From: an uncultured Lachnospiraceae bacterium
GTDB lineage: Bacteria > Bacillota > Clostridia > Lachnospirales > Lachnospiraceae
Direction: 5' to 3'
DNA length: 64,000 bases
Assembly: GCA_900550475.1 (NCBI GenBank)
Contig: URSA01000008.1
Location: 67,214-131,213 of the forward strand
The stretch's first letter is position 1. The number at the start of each line of letters is the position of its first letter. The notes beneath the pieces were generated by a model, which saw only the letters and a program-made list of their open reading frames with translations, did no database searches and was not told where the DNA came from. Positions 42,281 through 51,975 of this stretch are shown here, one piece after another. The position numbers were made by a program, and so were the translations under genes.

Positions 42281-43753
42281 ATGAACGAGAAAAAAAGGAA
42301 CAGGAGAGAATGGGTCAAGACGGTGGCGATCATCTTTTTATCGGTGATGCTGGTTCTCACCTTCTTCTCCAACACGATCATGAATTATTCCCTGCCGGAG
42401 GTGGCGGCGCAATATATCCAGTCCGGCACCATCACGGCAAAGGTCAGAGGCACCGGAACCGTGGAGAGCGGCTCACTGTATAATGTCAAGGTGACAGAGA
42501 GCAGAAAGGTGTCCTCCGTTGAGGTGAGAGTGGGAGATACCGTTGCCATAGGCGATGTGATCTGCAGCCTTGCGGATGTGGAGAGCGATGAGCTTGTTGC
42601 GGCAAGGGATGCATTGGATAAGGCACAGGAGGCGTATGACATGGCGCTTCTGGCGGGAGATCTGAGTTCCTCTGTGCTCCAGAACGGCGGCAATGCCAGC
42701 TCCACCTCCACCTATAAGAATCAGCTTTTGAACGCACAGAAGGCGGTGGACGAGGTGCAGGCAAAGATTGACGCGCAGGCACCCGCCTACAATGCAGCGA
42801 AGGACGCAAAGGAAGCAGCCGATGCGGCGCTGGCGGAGGCGCAGAACAAGGTTTCCAATATAGACAACTGGATCAATTACCAGCAGTCGGTGAGCAGCGG
42901 CAATGCTTCGGCGTTAGGCGCTTTGCAGAATCAGCGCAACGAGGCACAGCAGATCGCATATGCCGCACAGAATACGGCAAACCAGGCGGCAACGGAATTT
43001 GCCAAGCTGGAAAAGGAAAAGGCGGAGCTTGAGGCAGACCTTGCAGAGGCACAGAGCAATGTGTCCGACCTTGCCAAGGAGATCAACTCGATCTTAAGCC
43101 TGTCAGGTTTAAAGGATGCCGTGACTGCGGCACAGAAGAAGGTCGACGAGCTGGAGAGCAAGGCAATCGGCGCCACGGTAAAGGCGGAGGTCGCAGGAAC
43201 CATCACCTCCATATCCGTGGTAGCGGGAGAGAGCACATCACCGGATGTGCCGGTGGCAGTGATCCAGCCGGAGGGCAAGGGCTATACCCTGAGCTTTTCC
43301 GTGACGGTGGATCAGGCAAAGAGAATTTCGGTGGGCGATCCCGCGGAGCTTGTTAATTCGTGGTGGTATAACGACATTACCGCCACGGTGGCATCCATCA
43401 AGCCGGATCCCTCAAACCCCTCCAAGAATAAATTGATCACGTTCAACTTAAGCGGAGATCTGACCCAGGGACAGTCCCTGAGCCTTCAGGTTGGACAGAA
43501 GAGTGCAAACTATGATATGATCGTACCCAACAGCGCAATAAGAGAAGACAACAACGGAAAATTTGTGCTGGTTGTGGAGGCGAAGAGCAGCCCTCTGGGA
43601 ACCCGTTATTATGCGGTGCGGTATGATGTGGAGGTAGTGGCGAGCGACGATACCCAGTCTGCCATTACCGGTGCGCTCTATGGCGGCGAGTATGTGATCA
43701 CAACTTCAACCAAGCCTGTTGAGGCAGGAAAACTTGTGAGACTTCCGGACTAA
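42281..43753 (+). CDS. HlyD/RND-type membrane-fusion adaptor
   Basis: A 490-aa protein anchored by one N-terminal helix (about 12-33). Barrel-sandwich halves lie at about 48-100 (TITAKVRGTGTVESGSLYNV ... VRVGDTVAIGD) and about 298-330 (ATVKAEVAGTITSISVVAGE), enclosing a long coiled coil (about 100-295, Ala/Glu/Gln-rich). A beta-barrel and membrane-proximal region follow. In Gram-positive bacteria such adaptors accompany MacB-like exporters. Having one inside a sugar-importer operon is unusual. Confidence 0.88.
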   Translation: MNEKKRNRREWVKTVAIIFLSVMLVLTFFSNTIMNYSLPEVAAQYIQSGTITAKVRGTGTVESGSLYNVKVTESRKVSSVEVRVGDTVAIGDVICSLADVESDELVAARDALDKAQEAYDMALLAGDLSSSVLQNGGNASSTSTYKNQLLNAQKAVDEVQAKIDAQAPAYNAAKDAKEAADAALAEAQNKVSNIDNWINYQQSVSSGNASALGALQNQRNEAQQIAYAAQNTANQAATEFAKLEKEKAELEADLAEAQSNVSDLAKEINSILSLSGLKDAVTAAQKKVDELESKAIGATVKAEVAGTITSISVVAGESTSPDVPVAVIQPEGKGYTLSFSVTVDQAKRISVGDPAELVNSWWYNDITATVASIKPDPSNPSKNKLITFNLSGDLTQGQSLSLQVGQKSANYDMIVPNSAIREDNNGKFVLVVEAKSSPLGTRYYAVRYDVEVVASDDTQSAITGALYGGEYVITTSTKPVEAGKLVRLPD

Positions 43754-43769
43754 AAACAGGGAGGAGACC

Positions 43770-44921
43770 ATGAAAAAATTGATGAAGGGACTGACCCGGA
43801 GGCGGATCATACTGGGCATAACCGGGGTGTGCAGCCTGATTCTGGGATTGGTGCTTGCTGCCGTCGGAGATAATCTGGCGGGAGAACAGTTGTGCCAGGG
43901 TATGGCGGCGAGATGGTCGGATCAAAAGGATGTGTCGCAGGTAAGCTGCTTTTTCTCCAGAGAGTCGGGGATAGAAGAAAATCAGATCCTGAGTTTTGAG
44001 CATCAGCTTGACAAGGCTTTGGAGGAAGCGTCCATTGTAAATGATTCCGAGAATGAGAATGCAAGGCTGTGGGCAGACGCTTACAGCGCCACGGGCAAAG
44101 TGACCATCGCGAGCAGCAGATCCTCGGTGGAGGTGTCTGCGGTGGGGATCGGAGGAGATTTCTTCCAGTTTCATCCCCTGCAGCTTGTGAGCGGCTCCTA
44201 TTTTTCGGGCAATGATGTGTTACAGGATTATGTGGTGATCGACGAAGATGCGGCATGGCAGTTGTTCGGCTCCAATGATGTTGCGGGGCAGATGGTGACA
44301 ATAAGCGGAATTCCCCATATCATCACAGGTGTGGTGAAGCGCGAGGACGGCAGGATTGCCGAGGCTGCCGGGCTGACCTCCTCCGTGGCATATGTTTCCT
44401 ACAGCACCCTGACAAACTACGGAACCAGCTATGGGCTTAACACCTATGAGCTTGTCATGCCCAATCCGGTCAGCGGTTATGCGAAGAAATATGTGATGGA
44501 GAACATCGGTGTGGACGGTGTGGAAGTGGAGGTTGTGGAAAATACCACCCGCTTTGCGCTTCTGGGGAGACTGAAGGTGTTAGCGTCGTTTGGAACCCGT
44601 TCCATGAGCAGCAAGGCGATCATTTACCCTTACTGGGAAAATATAGCCAGAGGCTACGAGGATATTCTAGCGCTCATCACGGTGTTTATGTTGCTTGCAT
44701 TCCTTTATCCCGCAGTACTCCTGATGACTGCGGTCATCCTTGCATGGAGACATAAGACATGGACGGTCGCAGGTGTGTTCCGCATTTGTAAGGACAAATG
44801 GGAACGTTTTCTGGAGCGGCGCAGGATGCAGCACAAGGAAAAGAAGAAAAAAGCAGCGGAACAGAAGGAAGAAAAAGTAAGGAAAGTAAAAGAAGTAAAG
44901 GAGGGCGAAAGCCCCGAATAA
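43770..44921 (+). CDS. MacB-like periplasmic-core membrane protein lacking an FtsX module
   Basis: A 383-aa protein. An N-terminal helix (about 12-32) is followed by an outer domain of about 270 residues like the MacB periplasmic core (QLVSGSYFSGNDVLQDYVVI, GQMVTISGIPHIITGVVKRE). One further membrane helix (about 307-328) and a Lys/Glu-rich cytosolic tail (RRRMQHKEKKKKAAEQKEEK) follow. Normal MacB permeases have four helices and an FtsX motif; here only two helices are seen. So it is probably an accessory or sensor subunit, not a full exporter. Confidence 0.7.
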   Translation: MKKLMKGLTRRRIILGITGVCSLILGLVLAAVGDNLAGEQLCQGMAARWSDQKDVSQVSCFFSRESGIEENQILSFEHQLDKALEEASIVNDSENENARLWADAYSATGKVTIASSRSSVEVSAVGIGGDFFQFHPLQLVSGSYFSGNDVLQDYVVIDEDAAWQLFGSNDVAGQMVTISGIPHIITGVVKREDGRIAEAAGLTSSVAYVSYSTLTNYGTSYGLNTYELVMPNPVSGYAKKYVMENIGVDGVEVEVVENTTRFALLGRLKVLASFGTRSMSSKAIIYPYWENIARGYEDILALITVFMLLAFLYPAVLLMTAVILAWRHKTWTVAGVFRICKDKWERFLERRRMQHKEKKKKAAEQKEEKVRKVKEVKEGESPE

Positions 44922-44934
44922 GAGGAGGAGTATT

Positions 44935-47475
44935 ATGAAGAAGAGAGGAAGTCGGATTGTCAGCGCCCTGCTTGCGGTGCTCATGGTATTCGGACTTGCG
45001 GGCTGTGGAGAGAAACAGGCGGGAAGTACGCCGGAGGAGAAAGCGGCAGCAAAGAATTATGTGTACCGGCTGCAGGATGTGGAGACAGATCTGATCAACG
45101 ACGAAATCAACATTGACCAGATTTCTTATGTGGACGGGAGAATCTATTTTATCGGCATGCAGTATCTCTCGGGAGAGCAGACCGGCCGTATCGTTTCCCT
45201 GTATTCCCTGAATATGGACGGCAGCGACGAAAGACAGGTGGAGCTGATCAACACGGTCAGAGATAACCCGGACTGGATCGACGACGGTGATGAAGACATT
45301 ATAGATGATCCCGTGGTGTTGCCCGACGGAATAGACGACGATATGGGTGTGGAGCCCAGAGATGTGGATACGGGAGCTGCCGTGCAGGATGATGCGGCTG
45401 AGGATACGGATATTGCCACGCAGGATATTGCGGTGCCTGTGACAACGGAGGAACCGGCGTCCGAGGATAAGCCGGATGCAGGAGCCGGAGACGGCGGATA
45501 CACTGAGCAGTATACGGATATGTATACCAGCGGCTGTACCATCGACGAAAGCGGTGTGCATTTTGTGCTGGAGACCAGCTCCTATGCTTTTGATGCGGAC
45601 GGCAACTATGTGGATCTCGGCAGTACGCTGGAGCTGTGCGCCTACACGCTGGACGGCGCGGAGCGTTACCGCACCATGCTGAATGAGGATCAGAATCAGG
45701 ACTACATGTACTTTGACTATGTGCTTGTGGGCAAGGACGGCGGCATTGCGTTAGTCGGCAACAATACACTGATGACCGTGGACGGTCAGGGTAACCTCTC
45801 CGCGAAAACGGAGTTAAATTCCACCGGCGGATGGACACAGGGAGCCTTTGTGGGGAAGGACGGCGCGATCAATCTGATCTGTGTCAATGATTCCTACACG
45901 AAGCTGTCCCTGAAAAAGATAAACTTTACAACCGGAGCTGATATGGGAGAGGAGGAGCTGCCCGATTTCCTGAACAATTACGGTATCAAGGGCGGACAGA
46001 GTTATGATCTGATCCTGACAAACAGCATGGGTATGTTCGGCTATAATCTGGGCGATGCGGATGTGACCCCCATTTTCAGCTACATCAACTCCGACATCAC
46101 CTCCGACAGCATGGGTAACCTCGTAGAGGCGGGAGAGGACAAAATCATTGCCACCTACTATGATCCCGATACCTATATGACGAAGCTGGCGGTTCTGAAC
46201 CATGTGGATCCTGCGGACATTCCCGATAAGGAAGTGCTGACGCTGGCGTGCTATTATCTGGATTATAATATGCGCAGGCGCGTGGTTGATTTCAATAAAG
46301 AGAGCGAGCGCTACAGAATCACCGTAAAGGATTATTCCGGCTATGCATCCATGGACGACTACACGGCGGGATATACCCAGCTTAACAATGATATTGTAGC
46401 GGGACAGATGCCGGACATTCTGGTTCTGGATGCCTACAATATGCCGATTGAGTCCTACATTGCAAAGGGACTTTTCGCCGATATCAGCAAGCTGATCGAG
46501 AAGGACGAAGAGCTGAACATGGACGACTATCTGACTAACGTGTTTGATGCGTATAAGGTGGACGGAAAGCTCTACAGCATTGTTCCCAGCTTCAACATTG
46601 CCACGGTGATCGGCAAGGCATCCATGGTAGGTGATACGCCGGGATGGACCATGGAGGATCTTCAGGCACTTATGGCGAAGTATCCGGATGCCAGCCCCTT
46701 CGGGGAGGACATGAGCAGATCCGCTATGCTGAATTACTCTATGATTTTCTCGGGCGCTCACTTTGTAGACAGAACCAGCGGAGCATGTAACTTCAACTCC
46801 GAGGAATTTATCGGCCTGCTGGAATTTTTGGCACAGTTCCCGGAGGAAGCGGAAACGGATGATGATTATTGGGCGAACTATGAATCCCAGTGGAGGGACG
46901 GCAGATCCCTTTTGATGTCCACTAACATAGGAAATTTCAGAAGCTATAACCAGTTTGCAAAGGGATATTTCGGAGAGAAGGTAACGCCAATCGGTTTCCC
47001 TACCAATGAAGGAAACGGTGCGGTGATTGTGGCGGATTCCCAGTATGCAATCTCGGCAAAGTCCGGCAATATTGATGGTGCGTGGGAATTTTTGAGATAT
47101 TACCTTACAGATGAGTATCAGAACTCGGATGAGTTCAGCTGGCGTTTCCCGGTTCTTAAGAGCGCAATGGAGAAGCGGATGGAAGAGGCACAGGAGCGCC
47201 CTTACTGGGAGGATGAGAACGGTAAGAAGCAGTATTATGATGATACCTGGTATATCGGCGGGGAAGAGATCGTGATCGACCCTATGACTAAGGAAGAGGC
47301 ACAGGAGCTTTACGACTACATTATCACGGTCAATAAGGCATATTATACCGATGATGCGTTGGTCAATATTATTGAAGAAGAGGCCGCGGCATATTTCAAG
47401 GGACAGAAATCTGCCGCAGAGGTGGCGGACATCATTCAGAGCCGTGCAAAGATCTATATCAGTGAGGGCAGATAA
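44935..47475 (+). CDS. Second, larger propeller-type solute-binding lipoprotein
   Basis: An 846-aa lipoprotein, paralogous to the first gene of the operon. Lipobox LAGC, lipidated at Cys24. A strongly acidic linker (about 115-185, DDGDEDIIDDPVVLP) is inserted within the N-terminal propeller-like domain (to about 425). The solute-binding domain follows (LTLACYYLDYNMRRRVVDFN, WTMEDLQALMAKYPDA) and ends EVADIIQSRAKIYISEGR, almost as in its paralogue. RBS AGGAGGAG is strong. The acidic linker might bind Ca2+ or keep the domain extended. Confidence 0.85.
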   Translation: MKKRGSRIVSALLAVLMVFGLAGCGEKQAGSTPEEKAAAKNYVYRLQDVETDLINDEINIDQISYVDGRIYFIGMQYLSGEQTGRIVSLYSLNMDGSDERQVELINTVRDNPDWIDDGDEDIIDDPVVLPDGIDDDMGVEPRDVDTGAAVQDDAAEDTDIATQDIAVPVTTEEPASEDKPDAGAGDGGYTEQYTDMYTSGCTIDESGVHFVLETSSYAFDADGNYVDLGSTLELCAYTLDGAERYRTMLNEDQNQDYMYFDYVLVGKDGGIALVGNNTLMTVDGQGNLSAKTELNSTGGWTQGAFVGKDGAINLICVNDSYTKLSLKKINFTTGADMGEEELPDFLNNYGIKGGQSYDLILTNSMGMFGYNLGDADVTPIFSYINSDITSDSMGNLVEAGEDKIIATYYDPDTYMTKLAVLNHVDPADIPDKEVLTLACYYLDYNMRRRVVDFNKESERYRITVKDYSGYASMDDYTAGYTQLNNDIVAGQMPDILVLDAYNMPIESYIAKGLFADISKLIEKDEELNMDDYLTNVFDAYKVDGKLYSIVPSFNIATVIGKASMVGDTPGWTMEDLQALMAKYPDASPFGEDMSRSAMLNYSMIFSGAHFVDRTSGACNFNSEEFIGLLEFLAQFPEEAETDDDYWANYESQWRDGRSLLMSTNIGNFRSYNQFAKGYFGEKVTPIGFPTNEGNGAVIVADSQYAISAKSGNIDGAWEFLRYYLTDEYQNSDEFSWRFPVLKSAMEKRMEEAQERPYWEDENGKKQYYDDTWYIGGEEIVIDPMTKEEAQELYDYIITVNKAYYTDDALVNIIEEEAAAYFKGQKSAAEVADIIQSRAKIYISEGR

Positions 47476-47485
47476 AGTTAATGTG

Positions 47486-47524
47486 AAAAAAACCGCCGGG
47501 GAGCAGTTTCCCCGACGGTTTTTT
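47486..47524. terminator. Bidirectional terminator between the lipoprotein operon and thiN
   Basis: AAAAAACCG-CCGGGGA / TCCCCG-ACGGTTTTTT, a long GC stem with A and T flanks usable from both sides, between convergent genes. Confidence 0.88.
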
Positions 47525-47534
47525 GATGAAGAAA

Positions 47535-48203
47535 TCAGGTTTCACTTTCGGCATCATCCCAGCCTAACAGGATTACCACCGCACCGGAGTGGACGGTAAC
47601 GGAGCCGCCCTTTCCGGGCAGAAACTCATTGCTGATGCCAATGGGAAAGTCGTTGGTCACCGGATAGTGATCCAGTGTGTATTTCATGTTTTCGATGGAA
47701 ACCACCGACTGCTTTTCCAGAGAAAAAAGGGAGAGATGCCCCTGCATGGAGGGCTGAAATTTCCGAACCTCCTCCTTTGCCACAAGCACCATGCCGTCCG
47801 GTGTGAACAGGTAGCCGTCGGCGCCCTGATTTTTCAGATAGAGAAGGCATTGGATGTTTGCCAGTGAGTGATCCAGTCTGCCGCCCAGCCCGCCGTAGAT
47901 GCAGAAGGTGTCAAAGCCCTTTGCCAGTCCCCATTTGAGGGCAACCAGCATGTCCGTATCATCCTTTTCCGGCTTCAGTCGGAGCACTTTTTCCGGGTAG
48001 TTTGCCTCGATCAGATTCACGGCGGCTGCCGTCTCCTCGTCAAGAGAATCAAAATCCCCGATAATCACATCCGGCTCCAGACCGGCAAGCCCGCAGTAGA
48101 GCAGACCGCCGTCCACAGCGATCAGGGTGTCGGTATCTTCCCGGTAATCCGGTATGGCGGCAAGGGAAAAATCTCCTGCGCCGATCAGTATACAGTCAGA
48201 CAT
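47535..48203 (-). CDS. thiN: Thiamine pyrophosphokinase
   Basis: A 222-aa cytosolic enzyme making thiamine diphosphate from thiamine and ATP. Motifs: IGAGDFSLAAIPDY, LIAVDGGL, VIIGDFDSLD, EKDDTDMLVALKWG and GGLGGRLDHSLANI. These are the family's nucleotide and thiamine site residues. It follows the exporter genes on the minus strand with a gap of 21 bases. No TPP riboswitch is seen. Confidence 0.93.
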   Translation of the reverse strand: MSDCILIGAGDFSLAAIPDYREDTDTLIAVDGGLLYCGLAGLEPDVIIGDFDSLDEETAAAVNLIEANYPEKVLRLKPEKDDTDMLVALKWGLAKGFDTFCIYGGLGGRLDHSLANIQCLLYLKNQGADGYLFTPDGMVLVAKEEVRKFQPSMQGHLSLFSLEKQSVVSIENMKYTLDHYPVTNDFPIGISNEFLPGKGGSVTVHSGAVVILLGWDDAESET

Positions 48204-48224
48204 AGCAAATTTCCTTTCCGATGA

Positions 48225-50006
48225 TTATGATGCGGCAAACTGTGCCATGTAGAGGTCGTAGTACGCACCCTTTGCCTGAAGAAGCTCCTGCGCCGTTCCC
48301 TGCTCCAGAATGCCGCCCTGATCGATCACAAAGATGCGGTCAGCCTTCTGGATGGTGGACAGACGGTGGGCAATGACAAAGGAGGTTCTGCCCGTAAGCA
48401 GCGTCTCAATTCCCTTTTGCACCAAAAGCTCTGTCTGTGTGTCAATGCTTGAGGTCGCCTCATCCAGAATGAGGATGCGGGGCATGGATACGAAGGTACG
48501 GGCAAATGCCAGAAGCTGCTTCTGTCCGATGGACAGGCCGCCGCCCCGCTCGGTGAGCTTTGTGTCATAGCCGTTTTCCAGCTTCATGATAAAGTCATGG
48601 GCGCCGACCGCCTTGGCGGCGGCAACGATTTCCTCCTCGGTTGCATCCAGCTTTCCGTAGCGGATATTTTCGCGTATGGTGCCGGAGAACAGGAAGTTAT
48701 CCTGCGTCATAATGCCCATCTGTGCCCGCAGGCTGTGCAGCGTCACATCCCGCACATCCATGCCGTCAATCCGCACACTGCCTCCGGTCACGTCGTAAAA
48801 ACGGCTGATCAGGTTCACAATGGTGGTCTTTCCGGCGCCGGTAGGTCCAACCAGAGCGATGGTCTCTCCCGGCTTGATATGGAAATTGACATGGGAGAGA
48901 ACCTCAATGTCTGGTGCGTCCGTGTAGGCGAAGGAAACATCCTCAAAGATGACCTCGCCGGTAATGTTCGACATGAGAGAAGCATTCTCCTTGTCTGCAA
49001 TGGCGGGTTTGGTGTCAAGCACCTCAAAGATACGCTCGGCAGCCGCCACATTTGTGATGAGCTGGTTGTAGAAGTTGCTCAGGTTGGCGATTGGGCTCCA
49101 GAACATGTTGATGTAGTAGCCGAATGCGATGAGCAGACCGGCGGACACTACATCGGTTCCCAGCACCATGATGCCCACATAGAAGAGCACCAGCGTGCCG
49201 ACGCCCCAGCAGAGGTCAATGATCGGACCGAAGCCGTCCTGCAGCTTCACGGCATGTTTAAAAGCCGTTCTGTGCTCCAGAACAAGTTCATCGAAGGTCT
49301 CCTCCGTCTCCTTCTCGGCTGCAAAGCTCTGAATGATGCGGATTCCGGAGATATCCTCGTGAATGAAAGCATTCAGGTTGGAGGATTTCTTGCGGAAGAC
49401 CTGCCAGCGCTTGTGTGCGAACACCTCGATCCCGGTCAGGCCGATAATCAGAATGGGCAGCGTGGACAGGCTCGCCAGCGCCAGAACGGGGCTCTTTGCC
49501 ACCATGATGCCGACCACCGCGCAGATGGTGATGAAGTCGGGGATCAGGGTGGTGACGCTGTTATTGAGCACATCCTTTAAGGAGTTGATGTCGCCGATGA
49601 TACGGGACAGAATCTTACCCGTGGGACGGCTGTCAAAAAAGTGGAAGTCCAGTGTCTGGATGTGGGAGTACAGATCCTGACGAATGGTCAAAAGGATGCT
49701 GTTACAGACCTTTGCCATGATATACATGCGCAGCTTGACTAACAGGATCATGATCACATTTAACACAAGAGCCCCCGTGATCAGGACAACCAGCCCCTTG
49801 AAATTATGCGGTTTGATGTAGTCGTCAATGGCGGACTCGATAATCAGGGGATTCACGAGGGATACGCCCACGCAGAATGCCATGATCAGGAGCACCAGTA
49901 TAACCTCCTTTTTGTAGGAGAGCAGGTAGGAGAACAGGCGCAGGAGCGTAAGACTCTTTTTGGAAGAAACGCTCTGTTCATCCTCTTTATATGAATTGTA
50001 AGCCAT
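48225..50006 (-). CDS. ABC exporter half-transporter (second subunit)
   Basis: A 593-aa type IV exporter half: six membrane helices (to about 330) then the ATPase domain with Walker A VGPTGAGKTT, signature LSIGQKQLLAFAR, Walker B ILILDEATSSID and H-loop IAHRLSTI. In the signature the usual LSGGQ is LSIGQ, whereas the partner has LSGGQ; such asymmetry is typical of heterodimers. The gene is 3 bases from its partner. Substrate unknown; multidrug or lipid export is likely by family. Confidence 0.93.
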   Translation of the reverse strand: MAYNSYKEDEQSVSSKKSLTLLRLFSYLLSYKKEVILVLLIMAFCVGVSLVNPLIIESAIDDYIKPHNFKGLVVLITGALVLNVIMILLVKLRMYIMAKVCNSILLTIRQDLYSHIQTLDFHFFDSRPTGKILSRIIGDINSLKDVLNNSVTTLIPDFITICAVVGIMVAKSPVLALASLSTLPILIIGLTGIEVFAHKRWQVFRKKSSNLNAFIHEDISGIRIIQSFAAEKETEETFDELVLEHRTAFKHAVKLQDGFGPIIDLCWGVGTLVLFYVGIMVLGTDVVSAGLLIAFGYYINMFWSPIANLSNFYNQLITNVAAAERIFEVLDTKPAIADKENASLMSNITGEVIFEDVSFAYTDAPDIEVLSHVNFHIKPGETIALVGPTGAGKTTIVNLISRFYDVTGGSVRIDGMDVRDVTLHSLRAQMGIMTQDNFLFSGTIRENIRYGKLDATEEEIVAAAKAVGAHDFIMKLENGYDTKLTERGGGLSIGQKQLLAFARTFVSMPRILILDEATSSIDTQTELLVQKGIETLLTGRTSFVIAHRLSTIQKADRIFVIDQGGILEQGTAQELLQAKGAYYDLYMAQFAAS

Positions 50007-50009
50007 GGA

Positions 50010-51755
50010 TTAAGCCTCCTTTTCCATGAGATAATCACCGTACTGCGCCATATAGGTCTCATAGTACAGCCCCTTCCTTGCGAGAAGCTCCCTGTGGGTT
50101 CCGTGCTCGGCGATCTTACCATCCTGCAAAAAGAGGATCTCGTCGGCGTTACGGACAGCGCTGATGCGGTGTGCAATAATAATTTTGGTGATGCCGTCCA
50201 GCTTCTTCAAGGTCTGCTGGATTTCATGCTCCGTCTCCATGTCGAGAGCGGAGGTGGAATCGTCCATCACAAGGATGGGCGCTTTGCGCGCTAAAGCGCG
50301 GGCAATGCTGATTCTCTGCTTCTGACCGCCGGAGAGTCCCACGCCGCGCTCGCCGATCACGGTGTCGTAGCCGTTGTCGAGACGCTCGATAAAGGCGCTG
50401 GCGGAGGCGTCGCGCGCTGCCTCCCGAACCGTCTCCGCATCCAGAAAGGCCTTCTTGCCCAGACGGACATTTTCATCGATGGTGTCGGAAAACAGGAATA
50501 CATCCTGCATGACGGGGGAGATGCTCTCCCGCAGCTGCTTCAGGGTCAGGGAACGGATATCGGTGCCATCCAGCAGGATCTTTCCCTCCTTGCAGTCATA
50601 AAAGCGCTGCATAAGCTGGATGATGGAGCTTTTGCCCGATCCGGTGGCACCCATGATGCCCAGCGTATGTCCGGCTGGAACCGAAAAGCTGATGTCGGAC
50701 AGAATGTCCCGGGAATCCCTGCAGAAGCTCACATGCTCGAAGGCGATGCTGCCTTCCACCTTGGGCAGGAGCACCGGAGCTTCCGGATCTTTGATCGTGG
50801 CGGTCTGTGTGTAGAGCTTCTTGATCTTCTTATTGGATGCGATGGCGGAGGAGAAGCTGTTGGTCAGCCATCCCAGCATTTCCATGGGCCATACGATATT
50901 GGAAGAGTACTGCACAAAGGCGCCAAGGGAGCCGAAGGTAAAGGTTCCCGTTGCCGGATCCTGATTGATATACAGATAACCGCCTGCCAGAAGAACGAGC
51001 AGGGGCAGGAGCTTTCCGATCAGGGAGAACAGGGGGTGGTATTTGACGAACACCCTGGACTGCTCCATGTTCAGGTCGTAGTAGCGCTTGTTGTGGGAGA
51101 GGAATTTGTCAATTTCAAACTGCTCCCTGGCAAACGCCTTTACGGTTCTGACGCCGGTCAGGTTCTCCTCCGCCACGGTGTTCAGCTCGGCATTCTCCTC
51201 GCTGATGTCGTCGTACACCTTATCCAGTCTGTGTTCCAGATAGAATGCGAGAGCGGCACAGAAGATCATACATGCCAATGGGATCAGGGCAAGTTTCCAA
51301 CTGATCGAGAACATGCAGAACAAAATGAGCGCCGTGTGTATGGATACTTCGATAATGAGCATGCCCACATAGGTAAGACCGTCCCAGATGCGGTCCACAT
51401 CATCCTTGATCCGGGACATCAGCTCGCCGGTGCCCGTGCGGTCGAAGAACTCCGCGGAAAGCCCCTGAATATGGCGGAAGATGTCTCGCCTGATGTTCGA
51501 GGCAATCTTGACGCCGGTCACATCGAAGGTATATTCCTTTATGTAGCCGAAGATAAATCTGCCGATACCGATGCCGAGGATACCGAGCAGGATGCCCTTG
51601 AGCGCCGCGATATTTCCGTTGCCGATCACATCATCGATGATCTTCTTTGTCAACTGCGGCGAGAGCATGTCAAGCGCCACGCTGACAACCAGACTGAATA
51701 CAGCCAGCAGATAAGCGGGCAGGTGCTCTTTTATGTGTGTAGATATTTTTTTCAT
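50010..51755 (-). CDS. ABC exporter half-transporter (first subunit)
   Basis: A 581-aa exporter half with six helices and an ATPase domain: Walker A MGATGSGKSS, signature LSGGQKQRISIAR, then Walker B ILVMDDSTSALD with Asp in place of the catalytic Glu (DDS for DEA/DEP). Loss of that Glu marks the degenerate site of a heterodimeric exporter such as BmrC or TM287. ATG 51755 has AAGGAGG upstream; the longer frame runs back through the attenuator terminator. A leader ORF and terminator precede it. Confidence 0.93.
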   Translation of the reverse strand: MKKISTHIKEHLPAYLLAVFSLVVSVALDMLSPQLTKKIIDDVIGNGNIAALKGILLGILGIGIGRFIFGYIKEYTFDVTGVKIASNIRRDIFRHIQGLSAEFFDRTGTGELMSRIKDDVDRIWDGLTYVGMLIIEVSIHTALILFCMFSISWKLALIPLACMIFCAALAFYLEHRLDKVYDDISEENAELNTVAEENLTGVRTVKAFAREQFEIDKFLSHNKRYYDLNMEQSRVFVKYHPLFSLIGKLLPLLVLLAGGYLYINQDPATGTFTFGSLGAFVQYSSNIVWPMEMLGWLTNSFSSAIASNKKIKKLYTQTATIKDPEAPVLLPKVEGSIAFEHVSFCRDSRDILSDISFSVPAGHTLGIMGATGSGKSSIIQLMQRFYDCKEGKILLDGTDIRSLTLKQLRESISPVMQDVFLFSDTIDENVRLGKKAFLDAETVREAARDASASAFIERLDNGYDTVIGERGVGLSGGQKQRISIARALARKAPILVMDDSTSALDMETEHEIQQTLKKLDGITKIIIAHRISAVRNADEILFLQDGKIAEHGTHRELLARKGLYYETYMAQYGDYLMEKEA

Positions 51756-51785
51756 AAGTCCTCCTTCATAAGAAATAGAATGCAC

Positions 51786-51814
51786 AAAAAAAGCCTGCGG
51801 CAGAAACCGCAGGC
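51786..51814 (-). terminator. Intrinsic terminator between leader ORF and exporter genes (attenuator candidate)
   Basis: On the minus strand GCCTGCGG, loop TTTCTG, CCGCAGGC, then seven T's (51792-51786). It lies 49 bases after the leader stop and 31 bases before the exporter start, so it would stop exporter expression unless overcome. Confidence 0.85.
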
Positions 51815-51862
51815 AGTCATAGCGAAACATATGGTATCATCACAGGTAATAATACGCATGAA

Positions 51863-51931
51863 TCACAGCATGTGACCGACAGAGGTAACTGCACTTGTAT
51901 TATAGTTTGTCAATTTCGCGATCATGTACAT
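51863..51931 (-). CDS. Leader peptide of the exporter operon, 22 codons
   Basis: A short frame not otherwise annotated: it begins MYMIAKLTNYNTSAV and ends GHML, then TGA. AGGAAGGAGG lies 9 bases before the ATG, one of the strongest ribosome sites in the window. Its own promoter is upstream and an intrinsic terminator lies downstream, the arrangement of translation-dependent attenuation. Bacillus bmrB is a leader before heterodimeric bmrCD working this way; the peptide here is unrelated in sequence as far as I can tell. Confidence 0.65.
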   Translation of the reverse strand: MYMIAKLTNYNTSAVTSVGHML

Positions 51932-51975
51932 AGTTTGTTACCTCCTTCCTTTTATTTTTGTACTGATACCTTTTC

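Noticed and set aside
50667..51875. 402-codon plus-strand frame opposite the exporter gene
   Set aside because: Antisense shadow; the minus strand carries intact ABC exporter motifs.
51783..51960. T-box or other riboswitch upstream of the exporter
   Set aside because: No T-box sequence (AGGGTGGNACCGCG type) or known aptamer pattern; a leader ORF with strong ribosome site explains the region better.
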